Notes: generated from the letters alone by a model not told the origin. Shown: positions 25,299 through 34,041, counted from the first letter of the stretch. The stretch is DNA of 64,000 nt from an uncultured Bacteroidales bacterium (GCA_944321735.1 CALUMK010000014.1:1-64000); one strand, 5' to 3'. Numbers and translations are program-made.

Positions 25299-25476
25299 AC
25301 TCGCCGAGTGTGTTTCCTGTTTTCGAAGAGGGATGCTTTTGTGCATCTTGTTCGCTTCTGTCCGCATCATGCTCCTCGCTACGCCTCGACGTAGCCCGCT
25401 ACGCCTTCGGCTAGGCGAGAAGCATGCTGCATGACATAAGCGGACAATCTACCCAAAGTCTAATGACCGATTTGGG
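25282..25476 (+). mobile_element. MITE-like element, copy 3, complete, 195 bp
   Basis: Same length and sequence plan as copy 2, with ends CCCAAATCGGTCATTAGACT and AGTCTAATGACCGATTTGGG. TTTAA flanks it on both sides (25277-25281 and 25477-25481). It provides the stop codon of mntP. Confidence 0.85.
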
Positions 25477-25481
25477 TTTAA

Positions 25482-25600
25482 GTGGCGTGTAAGCGGCGTA
25501 TCTTGCCCATTCTGACACTCCGCCCCGGCGCGGAAAAGATGACAGGCAATCAGCTTTATTGCGAGCCTTGTGTCCGTTCTGGTACACCGCCCGATGTGCG
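25482..25600. repeat. Remnant of a family 2 fold-back element
   Basis: GCGTATCTTGCCCATTCTGA followed by CACTCCGCC matches the right arm of E3 (ATCTTGCCCATTCTGACACACCG) but the left arm and the GTAC core are missing. Confidence 0.5.
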
Positions 25601-25717
25601 AATAGGATGAGCAAGTATGCCCATTTGTGGTTGTCGATGCCCATGTTTTTTAAATCAACAGTTACTGTCGACGCTTTTCTGTGTCGATAGCGATTCGCTG
25701 TTTTTTGAGTTTTTACT

Positions 25718-26185
25718 ATGCCAACACTCAGTATTACAAAGATTTTTACATTCGAAGCTGCCCACGCCCTATTGGGATACGACGGGCTGTGCGCCAATAT
25801 CCACGGGCATTCCTACCGATTGGAAGTGACCGTGTGCAGTCCGGCTTTGGATTCGGTAGAACCGGGCCGTTATATCGAATCGGACAAAGCCGACCCCAAG
25901 AACGGGATGCTGTTCGACTTTTCGGAATTGAAGAAGTGCGTGAACCAGTCGATTGTGGATGTATTCGACCATGCCTTGATTCTGAACCGGGAGGGGAATG
26001 CCGAGATAGGGGAGATGCTTAAGACCCGTTACCAGAAGGTGTTCTGCGTCCCTTTCCAGCCTACCAGCGAGAATCTTTTGTTGGACTTCGCCCAACGCTT
26101 GCAAGCGGTGCTTCCCGAAAAGATTCGTTTGAAGCGGATGCGGCTGTACGAAACGGCTACCTCCTATACCGACCTCGATTTTTGA
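25718..26185 (+). CDS. queD: 6-carboxytetrahydropterin synthase (QueD / PTPS family)
   Basis: A 155-residue enzyme that makes 6-carboxy-5,6,7,8-tetrahydropterin on the way to queuosine, using zinc. Zinc ligands are visible as H in FEAAHALLG and the pair in NIHGHSYRLEV, the catalytic Cys in GLCANIHGH, DHALILN and PTSENL follow, and the substrate-binding Glu is in RLYETATSY. Queuosine neighbours (queC, queE) are not present in the window. Start at 25718 matches family length. Confidence 0.9.
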   Translation: MPTLSITKIFTFEAAHALLGYDGLCANIHGHSYRLEVTVCSPALDSVEPGRYIESDKADPKNGMLFDFSELKKCVNQSIVDVFDHALILNREGNAEIGEMLKTRYQKVFCVPFQPTSENLLLDFAQRLQAVLPEKIRLKRMRLYETATSYTDLDF

Positions 26186-26615
26186 GGGCAGTGGCAGAAG
26201 GTAACATGCTCAGCCCTTTGTATTCAATGGAATAACCTGCAAATTTTCCGGTGGCTCGCAAGAAAGTCTCCGCTTTCCACCGCAAGCGCTCCCTATCTAT
26301 GATTCGAAATGGCCGTTTCCGAAACGACTGTTTCGGAACTGCAAACATGTGGAGTCTGATACTGACCGATATGTTTATGTCGTTCATGGAATCCTGTGTC
26401 ATCCAGATGCTTGGCTGTAGTCGGTTCAATGTTTGTTTTGATGGTCGAACGGCGGGTTGTAAAATAAAGTGTATCTTTGGCTGTCGCCGAAGATGGCTTG
26501 GTCTCGGCAAAGGTAGTGCAAGCCGAATACAGAGCAAAGCTTGTTCACTATCTTCGACATTCTAAGACACTGGAAACCTCGGTGTCATGCTTCGGAAACC
26601 TACTTTTTATTGAAA
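26186..26615. other. Intergenic region upstream of apbE
   Basis: No gene is seen in this 430-bp stretch. It contains a TATCTTTG -7-like box (26472-26479) and a family 3 repeat (26502-26553). The leader from that box to apbE would be about 130 bases. Confidence 0.5.
26502..26553. repeat. Family 3 short repeat, copy upstream of apbE
   Basis: CGGCAAAGGTAGTGCAAGCC then GAATACAGAGCAAAGCTTGT resembles GCAAAGACTGTGCAAACCGA.. inside E1 (about 5030) and GCAAAGATAGTGAAAGTCGA.. at 54014. Confidence 0.6.
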
Positions 26616-27704
26616 ATGAATATGTTCTTCGGTAAAAAATCAGCCTTGGCGTTGTTCTTCTCGGTTCTGGCAGTGGTTCTGCTGGCCGTTTCGCTCTTGT
26701 TTTTGCAGACGTCCTGTACCTCCAAGCCCCGGCTTCAGTTCCAGAAGATGATGGGCATTGCCCAAGGCTCGTATTATGCTATCAGCTATTATGCCGATGC
26801 CCGGCAAGAGGGTTTGAATGCCAATGCTTTGCAGCCTGAGATTGATTCCCTGTTGGCGGTGTTCGACCTTTGCGCATCCTTGTGGAACGACAGTTCCGAG
26901 ATATGCCGGGTGAACCGCAACGAGGACATAGAACTGAGCGAGGCTTTCTGCGATATGCTGGTCAAGTCCCAGCAGGTTTCCGAGCTTACCGGCGGCGTGT
27001 TCGATGTCACGGTAGGACCTTTGGTGCAGGCTTACGGCTTCACGCCGGGCGGCGGGCCGAGCCGTCTGCCGGGGGACGAGGAACTGATAGAGATTCTGCA
27101 ATATGTGGGCTGGCAGAAAGTCCGTATCGAGGATTCCCGCCTGATTAAGGATCATCCGCTGCTCCGCTTGGATTTCAACGCGATTGCCCAAGGCTATTGC
27201 AGCGACATGGTTTCGGAATATCTTGAAAGCAAGGGTATTGCTACTTATTTGGTGGATATAGGCGGCGAAATCCGTGCCAGAGGGCTTAAGCCGGACGGTT
27301 CGTCTTGGGTCGTGGGCATCGAGAAGCCGGCTCAAGACTCCTTGGCGCAGCAGAGCATCCTGCAAAAGCTGGCCTTGACCGACAACTCCATTGTCACATC
27401 GGGCAATTACCGCAAGTATTTCGAGGCCGGCGGCCAGCGCTATTCGCATACGATTAATCCGCAGACCGGACGGCCTGTGCAGCATAACCTTCTCAGTGCT
27501 ACCATCCTTTGCAAGGATTGCTGGGAGGCCGATGCCTTGGCGACCGCCTGCATGGTCTGGGGAACCGATTCAAGCCGGGCTTTCCTGCAAAAGCATCCTG
27601 AATACGAGGCTTATCTGATTTATACCGAACCGGTTCCCGGCACGGACTCCCTCGCCCTCCGCACTTGGTGTACCCCTGGTTTTTCCACCTTGATTCTGGA
27701 ATAA
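26616..27704 (+). CDS. apbE: FAD:protein FMN transferase (ApbE)
   Basis: A 362-residue lipoprotein (lipobox FLQTSC, Cys34) of the ApbE family, which attaches FMN to Thr/Ser of redox membrane proteins such as RnfG/NqrC. Family stretches: MMGIAQGSYYAISY, LASLWNDSSEICRVNRN, GGVFDVTVGPLVQAYGF, LRLDFNAIAQGYCSDMV, YLVDIGGEIRARG and YSHTINPQTGRPV. Start at 26616 is chosen because the signal peptide begins there. It precedes, in the same direction, a polyferredoxin gene and a ferredoxin-type reductase, so it may flavinylate a partner in that electron-transfer chain (inference). Confidence 0.92.
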   Translation: MNMFFGKKSALALFFSVLAVVLLAVSLLFLQTSCTSKPRLQFQKMMGIAQGSYYAISYYADARQEGLNANALQPEIDSLLAVFDLCASLWNDSSEICRVNRNEDIELSEAFCDMLVKSQQVSELTGGVFDVTVGPLVQAYGFTPGGGPSRLPGDEELIEILQYVGWQKVRIEDSRLIKDHPLLRLDFNAIAQGYCSDMVSEYLESKGIATYLVDIGGEIRARGLKPDGSSWVVGIEKPAQDSLAQQSILQKLALTDNSIVTSGNYRKYFEAGGQRYSHTINPQTGRPVQHNLLSATILCKDCWEADALATACMVWGTDSSRAFLQKHPEYEAYLIYTEPVPGTDSLALRTWCTPGFSTLILE

Positions 27705-27787
27705 TGGTGTGTTCTTTGAATACAGGGTTCTGTACAATAATCCCAAGAATCTGTAATCTGTATTAGCAGGCAAAAGGCCAAGTGTTT

Positions 27788-27914
27788 TATCTTTGCAAGA
27801 CCTGTAAAGCGGGATGGTGCGAGCCTGGCCGGAATCCTCTTGAGTCCGGAAGAGTCCCGGTACGAAGTCTTTTCGAAAAAGAGGCATCGCCTGTCCCGAT
27901 AAAAACAAACCTGT
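27788..27914 (+). promoter_or_regulatory. Promoter box and 120-base leader of the polyferredoxin gene
   Basis: TATCTTTG (27788-27795) fits the -7 consensus. The following leader holds GC-rich potential helices (CTCTTGAGTCCGGAAGAG and GCCTGGCCGG). It does not match any riboswitch I recognise. Confidence 0.45.
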
Positions 27915-29531
27915 ATGCTACGGAAAATCCGAATCACGCTTGCTATCGTGTTCTTCAGCCTGTTGACGCTGCTGTTCCTCGATATTTCCGGCGTGCTGCA
28001 CCTGTATTTCGGCTGGATGGCCAAGATACAGCTCCTGCCTGCCGTGTTGGCTCTGAACCTCGGGGTCATCCTCTTCTTGCTTTTGCTCACCTTGCTTTTC
28101 GGCCGGGTCTATTGCTCGGTCATTTGCCCCTTGGGCGTATTCCAGGACATCGCCGCCTGGTTCGGCAAGAAGCAGAAAAAGAACCGCTACACCTATTCCA
28201 AAGCCATTTCCTGGCTGAGATACACGGTTTTGGTCCTGTTCGTGGCGGCTTTGATCGGCGGCATCGCCTCCTTTGTAGCCTTGCTCGACCCCTATTCCGC
28301 CTACGGCCGTATCGCTTCCAATCTTTTCGCCCCTGTTTACCGCTGGGGCAACAACCTGCTGGCCTTCTTTTCCGAACGAGCCGGAGGCTACGCTTTCTAC
28401 CCGGTCGAGGTTTACGTCAAAAGCCTGCCTACCTTTCTGATTGCAGCGGCTACTTTCGTGATTCTCATTGTCTTGGCATGGCGCAATGGCCGCACCTATT
28501 GCAACACGGTATGCCCGGTCGGGACTTTGCTCGGCTTCCTGTCCCGTTTCTCCTGGTTCAAGCCCGTCATCGATGCCTCCCAATGCGTCAGCTGCAAACG
28601 CTGCGAACGAAACTGCAAGGCCTCCTGCATCGACATCGCCCACCATCAAATAGACTACAGCCGCTGCGTGGCCTGCATGGATTGCATCGGCAAATGCCCC
28701 AAGGACGCGATTCATTACCGGCATCCTTCCAAGAGGGAACTTGCCGCAGGCGCGCAGAACGTTTCGCCCAAGTCCTTTTCCGTTAAGGAGAGAGGGAATC
28801 GAACCCAAAATGGGGAAGCAGTCCAGCCGCTCGATTCGGATTCCGGCCATGTTATGCAAGCGGCACAATCCCGTCTGAACGTAAAAACGGTCGCCCCGGT
28901 GGATACCTCCCGCCGCAAATTCCTGGCCGCCTCGGCTTTGTTGGCCACTTCGGCCGCCCTGAAAGCCCAGGAAAAGAAAGTGGATGGCGGTCTGGCGGTG
29001 ATTGAAGACAAGAAAGTGCCCGACCGTGCCACCCGGATACTGCCGCCCGGCTCGGTCAACGCTCGGCATTTCGCCCAGCACTGCACCGGCTGCCAGCTTT
29101 GCGTGGCCAATTGCCCCAATGGTGTCTTGCGGCCCTCTACCGACCTGCTGCATCTGATGCAACCCGAAATGTCTTACGAGAGAGGTTATTGCCGGCCCGA
29201 GTGCGTGCATTGCTCCGAAGTCTGCCCGGCAGGGGCTATCGAGCCAATCACGGTAGCCGATAAATCCGCGACCCAGATAGGTCATGCGGTCTGGATTATG
29301 GACAACTGTGTGCCGATTACCGATGGCCAGGAATGCGGCAACTGCGCCCGGCATTGTCCTTCGGGCGCGATACAGATGGTGCCTTCCGAACCCTCCAATC
29401 CGGCTTCGCTCAAGATTCCGGTGATAAATACCGAACGCTGCATCGGCTGCGGGGCCTGCGAATACCTTTGTCCGGCTCGGCCTTTCAGCGCGATTTACGT
29501 GGAAGGCCACAGTGCGCACAGGACGATGTAA
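27915..29531 (+). CDS. Fused NapH/NapG-like membrane polyferredoxin
   Basis: A 538-residue electron-transfer protein. The first half is NapH/NosR-like: four membrane helices with two GRxYCxxxCPxG motifs (GRVYCSVICPLG and GRTYCNTVCPVG), then two cytoplasmic 4Fe-4S sites (CVSCKRCERNCKASC, CVACMDCIGKCPKD). After a linker of about 60 residues comes a twin-arginine-like segment at 332-350 (SRRKFLAASALLATSAALKA) and a NapG-like part with further clusters (CTGCQLCVANCP, CSEVCPAG, CGNCARHCP, CIGCGACEYLCP). This joins two usually separate proteins. It probably passes electrons from the quinone pool or cytoplasm to a periplasmic acceptor. The reductase gene follows 41 bases later. Confidence 0.85.
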   Translation: MLRKIRITLAIVFFSLLTLLFLDISGVLHLYFGWMAKIQLLPAVLALNLGVILFLLLLTLLFGRVYCSVICPLGVFQDIAAWFGKKQKKNRYTYSKAISWLRYTVLVLFVAALIGGIASFVALLDPYSAYGRIASNLFAPVYRWGNNLLAFFSERAGGYAFYPVEVYVKSLPTFLIAAATFVILIVLAWRNGRTYCNTVCPVGTLLGFLSRFSWFKPVIDASQCVSCKRCERNCKASCIDIAHHQIDYSRCVACMDCIGKCPKDAIHYRHPSKRELAAGAQNVSPKSFSVKERGNRTQNGEAVQPLDSDSGHVMQAAQSRLNVKTVAPVDTSRRKFLAASALLATSAALKAQEKKVDGGLAVIEDKKVPDRATRILPPGSVNARHFAQHCTGCQLCVANCPNGVLRPSTDLLHLMQPEMSYERGYCRPECVHCSEVCPAGAIEPITVADKSATQIGHAVWIMDNCVPITDGQECGNCARHCPSGAIQMVPSEPSNPASLKIPVINTERCIGCGACEYLCPARPFSAIYVEGHSAHRTM

Positions 29532-29572
29532 TGGCTTGCGCGATTTGTTCAAACATTCAATTTTTTGGGGAA

Positions 29573-31123
29573 ATGAAAACATCGAAACAAGATAAGATAA
29601 TGGATTCGGAAGCTGGAACTTGCATGGGTTCGGGAGAGCGCAGGGGAAATCAGGCGGGACGAGGAGAGCCGAACCTCCGGAAAGACGAACTGAAACCTCG
29701 GCAAGAATCGCTGCCGAATGGCCGGGGCTGCCAAGGCATGAGCCGGCGGGATTTCCTGAAAGTGGCTGGCGTGGCCGGGGCGGTTACCTTGGGTGCCGGA
29801 CTGGCCTCCTGCGGCAAGCGGGGCGGGCAGGGCGATGCCTCCGCCTCTGCGGAACCGGAAGGGGAGATGACCTACCGGACCAATCCCAAAACGGGCGAAA
29901 AGGTTTCGTTACTGGGCTATGGTTGCATGCGCTGGCCTTCAATCGGGGGCAAGAGCGCCCGCGAAGGCAATGCGGCGATAGACCAGGAAATGGTCAACGA
30001 ATTGGTGGATTATGCCATTGCGCACGGGGTCAATTATTTCGATACGTCTCCGGCCTATTGCCAAGGCACTTCCGAACGGGCTACCGGCATCGCCCTCAGT
30101 CGGCATCCCCGCAGCAAATATTACATAGCCACCAAGCTTTCCAATTTCGCCCCTTCCACCTGGAGCCGGGAAGCCTCTTTGGCCATGTATCATAACTCGC
30201 TCAAGGAATTGCAGGTGGACTATCTCGATTACATGCTGTTGCATGGCATTGGCATGGGCACGGACGCGATGGCCGAGTTCAACGCCCGCTATATAGATAA
30301 TGGTATCTTGGATTTCCTGTTGCAGGAGCGCGAGGCGGGACGGATCCGGAACCTGGGATTCTCCTACCACGGGGACATCCGGGTGTTCGACTACCTGCTG
30401 GCCAAGCATGACAAGTACAAATGGGATTTTGTGCAAATACAGCTCAACTATTTGGACTGGAGGTATGCCAAGCAGATTAATCCGCGCAATACCGATGCCG
30501 AGTACCTGTACAACGAGCTGGCCAAGCGGAACATTCCGGCGGTTATCATGGAGCCTCTGTTGGGAGGGCGGCTTTCGAACGTGCCAGACAATATCGTGGC
30601 CCAGCTCAAGGAACGCGAGCCTAATCAGAGCGTAGCTTCCTGGGCTTTCCGTTTTGCCGGGAGTTTTCCCGGGGTGTTGACCGTGCTGAGCGGCATGACC
30701 CGGATGGAGCATTTGCAGGATAACCTCAAGACCTATTCGCCCTTGAAGCCTCTTACCGAAGAGGAATTCGACTTCCTGCAACGGACGGCTACCCGGATGA
30801 TGGAGTTCGATACCATTCCCTGCAACGATTGCAAGTATTGCATGCCTTGCCCTTACGGCATCGATATTCCAACCATCCTGTTGCATTACAACAAATGCTT
30901 GAACGAGGGCAATATAGCGGCAAGTTACAAGGACGAAAACTATCGAGAAGCCAGACGGGTCTATTTGGTAGGCTACGACCGCAGCGTGCCCAAATTACGG
31001 CAGGCGGATCACTGCATCGGCTGCAACCAGTGCAGTCCGCATTGTCCGCAAGGCATCGACATTCCGCATGAGTTGCACCGGATTGCCGATTATGTGGAAA
31101 CGCTTAAGCGGAATAAGCCTTGA
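29573..31123 (+). CDS. Tat-exported aldo/keto reductase with C-terminal 4Fe-4S domain
   Basis: A 516-residue protein. A hydrophilic N-terminal stretch of about 56 residues precedes a twin-arginine signal (MSRRDFLKVAGVAGAVTLGAG) with a lipobox-like ASC. The aldo/keto reductase barrel follows (VSLLGYGCMRWPS, GVNYFDTSPAYCQGTSE, VDYLDYMLLHGI, IRNLGFSYHGD) and ends with 4Fe-4S motifs CNDCKYCMPCPYGIDIP and CIGCNQCSPHCPQGIDIP. ATG at 29573 gives the shortest distance from the polyferredoxin gene; an inner ATG at 29738 (MSRRDF) is an alternative start. Together with the preceding gene and ApbE it forms a likely redox unit. Substrate unknown. Confidence 0.85.
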   Translation: MKTSKQDKIMDSEAGTCMGSGERRGNQAGRGEPNLRKDELKPRQESLPNGRGCQGMSRRDFLKVAGVAGAVTLGAGLASCGKRGGQGDASASAEPEGEMTYRTNPKTGEKVSLLGYGCMRWPSIGGKSAREGNAAIDQEMVNELVDYAIAHGVNYFDTSPAYCQGTSERATGIALSRHPRSKYYIATKLSNFAPSTWSREASLAMYHNSLKELQVDYLDYMLLHGIGMGTDAMAEFNARYIDNGILDFLLQEREAGRIRNLGFSYHGDIRVFDYLLAKHDKYKWDFVQIQLNYLDWRYAKQINPRNTDAEYLYNELAKRNIPAVIMEPLLGGRLSNVPDNIVAQLKEREPNQSVASWAFRFAGSFPGVLTVLSGMTRMEHLQDNLKTYSPLKPLTEEEFDFLQRTATRMMEFDTIPCNDCKYCMPCPYGIDIPTILLHYNKCLNEGNIAASYKDENYREARRVYLVGYDRSVPKLRQADHCIGCNQCSPHCPQGIDIPHELHRIADYVETLKRNKP

Positions 31124-31272
31124 TGATATAGAAAGTCAGGGTGGTAGAGACTATTCAACGATTTTCAGCTCCGACAGCCTTCCCGCTGTTTGAGGATATG
31201 CGGACTTAGGGTAGGGAAGAGCTGCTGGCTTGACGCTCGGATTTCAGCCTCATCAGGCCGGCAGTTTTCTAC

Positions 31273-31297
31273 CCCAAAGTCTAATGACCGATTCGGG
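31273..31297. repeat. Solo 25-bp palindromic repeat unit
   Basis: CCCAAAGTCTAATGACCGAT followed by TCGGG, ending one base from the stop codon of the 36-residue membrane protein gene on the minus strand. Confidence 0.75.
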
Positions 31298-31298
31298 T

Positions 31299-31409
31299 TT
31301 ATTTGGCGGTTTTCTCCTTTTTCGCCTCCCTGTGTTCCTTGACCTTGTAGTAAATTAAGGTAGAGATGGCAAAGGCGAGGACAAGCGAACACATCATGTA
31401 CAATCCCAT
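31299..31409 (-). CDS. Small single-span membrane protein, 36 residues
   Basis: ATG at 31409, stop TAA at 31301-31299. It has one hydrophobic helix (MGLYMMCSLVLAFAISTLIYY) followed by a strongly basic tail (KVKEHREAKKEKTAK), so the tail should face the cytoplasm. The layout is like small subunits of respiratory oxidases (CcoQ/CydX type), but no oxidase genes are adjacent and I cannot assign a function. A GGAG stretch lies a few bases upstream of the start. It is located 55 bases from engB. Confidence 0.65.
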   Translation of the reverse strand: MGLYMMCSLVLAFAISTLIYYKVKEHREAKKEKTAK

Positions 31410-31464
31410 ATCTTACTCCTTCCTGTTTTTTGTCAGCAACAGACCAATGGAAAGCCCCGACTTG

Positions 31465-32073
31465 TTAACCCTGGCTGGCTGCTGTTTTGTTGGCCTTGTC
31501 GATGAAGTCCAGGATTTCCTCCCGGCCTAAGCCGGTCTCGGACGAAGAGAGGATGAAAGGCGGGAGCGGTTCCCACATTTCTCCCAAGGCGGCCTTGATG
31601 GCTTCCGCCGAACTTTCCAAAGCCATTTTCCCGAGTTTGTCGGCCTTTGTGCCGATGACGCAGAGCGGCAGCTCGTTTTCTCCTAGGAATTGCAGGAATT
31701 CCAGGTCTATCTTTTGCGGCGGAATCCGCAAGTCCACCAAGACGAACACGCAGAAAAGGTTGGGGCGGCGCAAAAGGTAATCCCTTGTCATCTTTTGCCA
31801 TTGTTCACGTTGCTTTTTGCCCACGCTGGCATAGCCGTAGCCCGGCAAATCGGCCAAGAACCACCGGTCGTCCACCTTGAAATGCACAATCGTCTGCGTC
31901 TTGCCCGGAGAGGAGGATGTCTTGGCTAAGCCGTTCTGCTGGCAGAGGCAGTTGATCAAAGAGGATTTCCCCACATTGGATCTTCCGATAAAGGCATATT
32001 CGGGCAGGTCCTCCTGAGGGCACTTCCGGTAGTCGGAGCAGCAGGAAAGGAATTCGGCTTTCTGGATGTTCAT
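31465..32073 (-). CDS. engB: Ribosome biogenesis GTP-binding protein EngB/YsxC
   Basis: A 202-residue GTPase needed for 50S ribosome assembly. G1 is GRSNVGKSS (30-38), G2 in SSPGKTQTI, G3 DLPGYG, G4 GTKADK and G5-like SSSETG. Length and motif order are typical of the family. It is followed by the small membrane protein gene and preceded by glsB on the same strand with a 136-bp gap. Confidence 0.95.
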   Translation of the reverse strand: MNIQKAEFLSCCSDYRKCPQEDLPEYAFIGRSNVGKSSLINCLCQQNGLAKTSSSPGKTQTIVHFKVDDRWFLADLPGYGYASVGKKQREQWQKMTRDYLLRRPNLFCVFVLVDLRIPPQKIDLEFLQFLGENELPLCVIGTKADKLGKMALESSAEAIKAALGEMWEPLPPFILSSSETGLGREEILDFIDKANKTAASQG

Positions 32074-32209
32074 GTTGCTTGCTGGGTGTTTCAGGGTGTA
32101 AAGGAAAAGGCCGTTGGCGTTTTTGCGCGGATGTTCAGGCCTCTTTGCACGCAGGGTGGTTCAAGCGAAAACTGCAAAAACCTTTCGTTTATGCCGCCTT
32201 GGGCAGCGG

Positions 32210-33172
32210 CTATAAGGAGGCTGGGTTCTCAGGCTTCGGCGGCACTTGCACGGATTCGATGTTTTCCGGGATATGCCGTTCTTTCTTGGTCGGGTAGATT
32301 TCATCGATCTTGATCAAGATGCCCGTTTCTTCCACGCCGCCGAAATGGGTGTTTATGCAAGTCCCGAACGAGCGCATTTCGGGGGAGAGCTTGATGTAGG
32401 AGTTGAACAATGGCGGAATGTTTTCGCCCAATTCGCGGATGCGCTTGTTGGCCACTTTGTAAGCCTCTTCCATGTCCAATCCGGAAAACAACCCGTCAAG
32501 CTGCGCCTTTGGGGTAACAGGCTGAATCGGGTCGATAGGAATCACCAAGTCTTCCGGGTCATGATGGTAATGGTTCACGTAATAGAGCAGAGTGTCCCGC
32601 GCTTCCTTGTTATAGGAAGTGTACATCGTGACTTTGCCGAAAAAGTACTGCATCCAGGACTTGTTGATAGTCACCAATCCGCCTAGGCCGTCCCAAAGGT
32701 TGTCCAAGGAGAATACGCCCCGGCGGGCCGACTGGTATTTGGGCTGCACGAACGAGCGGCCCAATTCTATGGTTTTAGGGAGGTATTCCTTGATGAATTG
32801 GTCGGAAAAGCGGAATATCTCGGTGGTGGAGAGCAAGGGTTTGCCGTCGGCCGAAAATTTGACCCGGTTCCCTTCGATAAAGCGGTATCCTCCCACGATT
32901 TCTTCTTCGGCCGGATCCCAGACTACCAATTGTTTGTAGGGGTCTGGCATCGTATCGAACTCGTCGATGTCGGCGCTTTTCCCCGTGCCGCCTCCTCCGC
33001 TGCGGAACGCTTCTTCTCGCAACCGCCCCAGTTCCTGCATGACATTGGGCGCATCATGTGCAGTGACTACATAGACCAATCGGTTGCCGAAATTAGTATA
33101 ACGCAGGAATTTGTCTTCGGTCAGTTCCTGTTTGAGAAGCTCTCTGCTGATGGGAGGTATTATGTCTTGCAT
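32210..33172 (-). CDS. GNAT-type N-acyltransferase, GlsB-like (glycine lipid synthesis)
   Basis: A 320-residue acyltransferase of the OlsB/hemolysin-like type. Stretches such as LRYTNFGNRLVYVVTAHDAPNVMQELGRLREEAFR, IVGGYRFIEGN, FIKEYLPKTIELGRSFVQPKYQ and LGGLVTINKSWMQYFFGKVTMYTSY are characteristic. In Bacteroides the homologous GlsB adds a 3-hydroxy fatty acid to glycine, and GlsA adds a second acyl chain. The neighbouring PlsC-like gene ends 17 bases upstream, matching that pair. Start at 33172 (MQDIIPPIS). Confidence 0.82.
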   Translation of the reverse strand: MQDIIPPISRELLKQELTEDKFLRYTNFGNRLVYVVTAHDAPNVMQELGRLREEAFRSGGGGTGKSADIDEFDTMPDPYKQLVVWDPAEEEIVGGYRFIEGNRVKFSADGKPLLSTTEIFRFSDQFIKEYLPKTIELGRSFVQPKYQSARRGVFSLDNLWDGLGGLVTINKSWMQYFFGKVTMYTSYNKEARDTLLYYVNHYHHDPEDLVIPIDPIQPVTPKAQLDGLFSGLDMEEAYKVANKRIRELGENIPPLFNSYIKLSPEMRSFGTCINTHFGGVEETGILIKIDEIYPTKKERHIPENIESVQVPPKPENPASL

Positions 33173-33189
33173 ATGCAAAAGGTTTCTGC

Positions 33190-34041
33190 TCAATAATTGA
33201 ATTCCGCTGCCGGGTCTTTTTCCAGCCTGTAGACATGCTCGCGGATCAATGCAGCCCACTCTTTGTCTGTGTGGCTTTTATCCAAGGCTTGGGAGCGAAT
33301 CGGCTTCCCCAAAGTTAAACAAATCTTTTGATCTCGGAGTTTGAACATTTCGTTAACCAAAAGGGCTTGTTCTATATTTACTTTCAAACCTATTCTGGTT
33401 CTGAATTTTGCCACATTGTAAAAGGTGTTGGAGTTTTTGCCCGAAATGAAAACCGGGATGATGTCCCGTTCCGAATTCCGGGCTTGCGTCACGAAGGTCT
33501 TCTTCCATTCCGGATCGGCAATCACGCCTCTTTTCTGCTTGCGCGAGCATAATCCGGCAGGAAAATAGAGCAGGGTGGAATCCCCGTGGAAGGCTTCTTC
33601 CAAGCCTCGGCGGTTGGATGTGTTCTTGGAGAGTTTGCTTACCGGCAGGAATACGGGTTGGAGCGGCGGCAAGGCCAAAAGCATGTCGTTGACCGGGAAC
33701 ATGATGTCTTTGCGGATCTTGCCTATCTGGCTGATGAATGCCATGCCGTCCAAACCTCCCAATGGATGGTTGGCGCAGAAAATCAGCTTTCCTTCAGCCG
33801 GGACGTTTTCCGCTCCTTTCAAACTTACGTTGCAGCCGAAATCTTCCAGAATGGCGGTGGCGAAGTCGATGCCGGTCTTGTCTCTTTCCTTGTATAGGAA
33901 ACTGTTCACTTCTTTTTCATGCAGCAGCTTGCGCATCAGGGGGAACACGAATCCGGGCAGTTTCCGGTACAGTTCCGGCGCTTTTTCCTTGATGACCTCC
34001 TCTATGTTGATGGTCCGTTCGGAGATGGTGAAAGAAAGCAT
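33190..34041 (-). CDS. PlsC-like O-acyltransferase, GlsA-like (glycine lipid synthesis)
   Basis: A 283-residue lysophospholipid acyltransferase-like protein with the NHPLGGLDG version of the HX4D motif (about 91-99) and an FPAGLCSR substrate-binding motif. With the GlsB-like protein it would complete glycine (flavo-) lipids of the membrane. The pair is oriented away from the dcw cluster and shares the 455-bp upstream region with mraZ. Confidence 0.82.
   Translation of the reverse strand: MLSFTISERTINIEEVIKEKAPELYRKLPGFVFPLMRKLLHEKEVNSFLYKERDKTGIDFATAILEDFGCNVSLKGAENVPAEGKLIFCANHPLGGLDGMAFISQIGKIRKDIMFPVNDMLLALPPLQPVFLPVSKLSKNTSNRRGLEEAFHGDSTLLYFPAGLCSRKQKRGVIADPEWKKTFVTQARNSERDIIPVFISGKNSNTFYNVAKFRTRIGLKVNIEQALLVNEMFKLRDQKICLTLGKPIRSQALDKSHTDKEWAALIREHVYRLEKDPAAEFNY

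Noticed and set aside
27796-27914. FMN riboswitch or T-box in the leader after apbE
   Set aside because: Neither the FMN-element junction sequences nor a T-box GGGTGGNACCGCG motif is present.
27918-29582. A 554-codon open frame antisense to the polyferredoxin gene
   Set aside because: Opposite strand carries eight iron-sulfur motifs and membrane helices; the antisense frame shows none.
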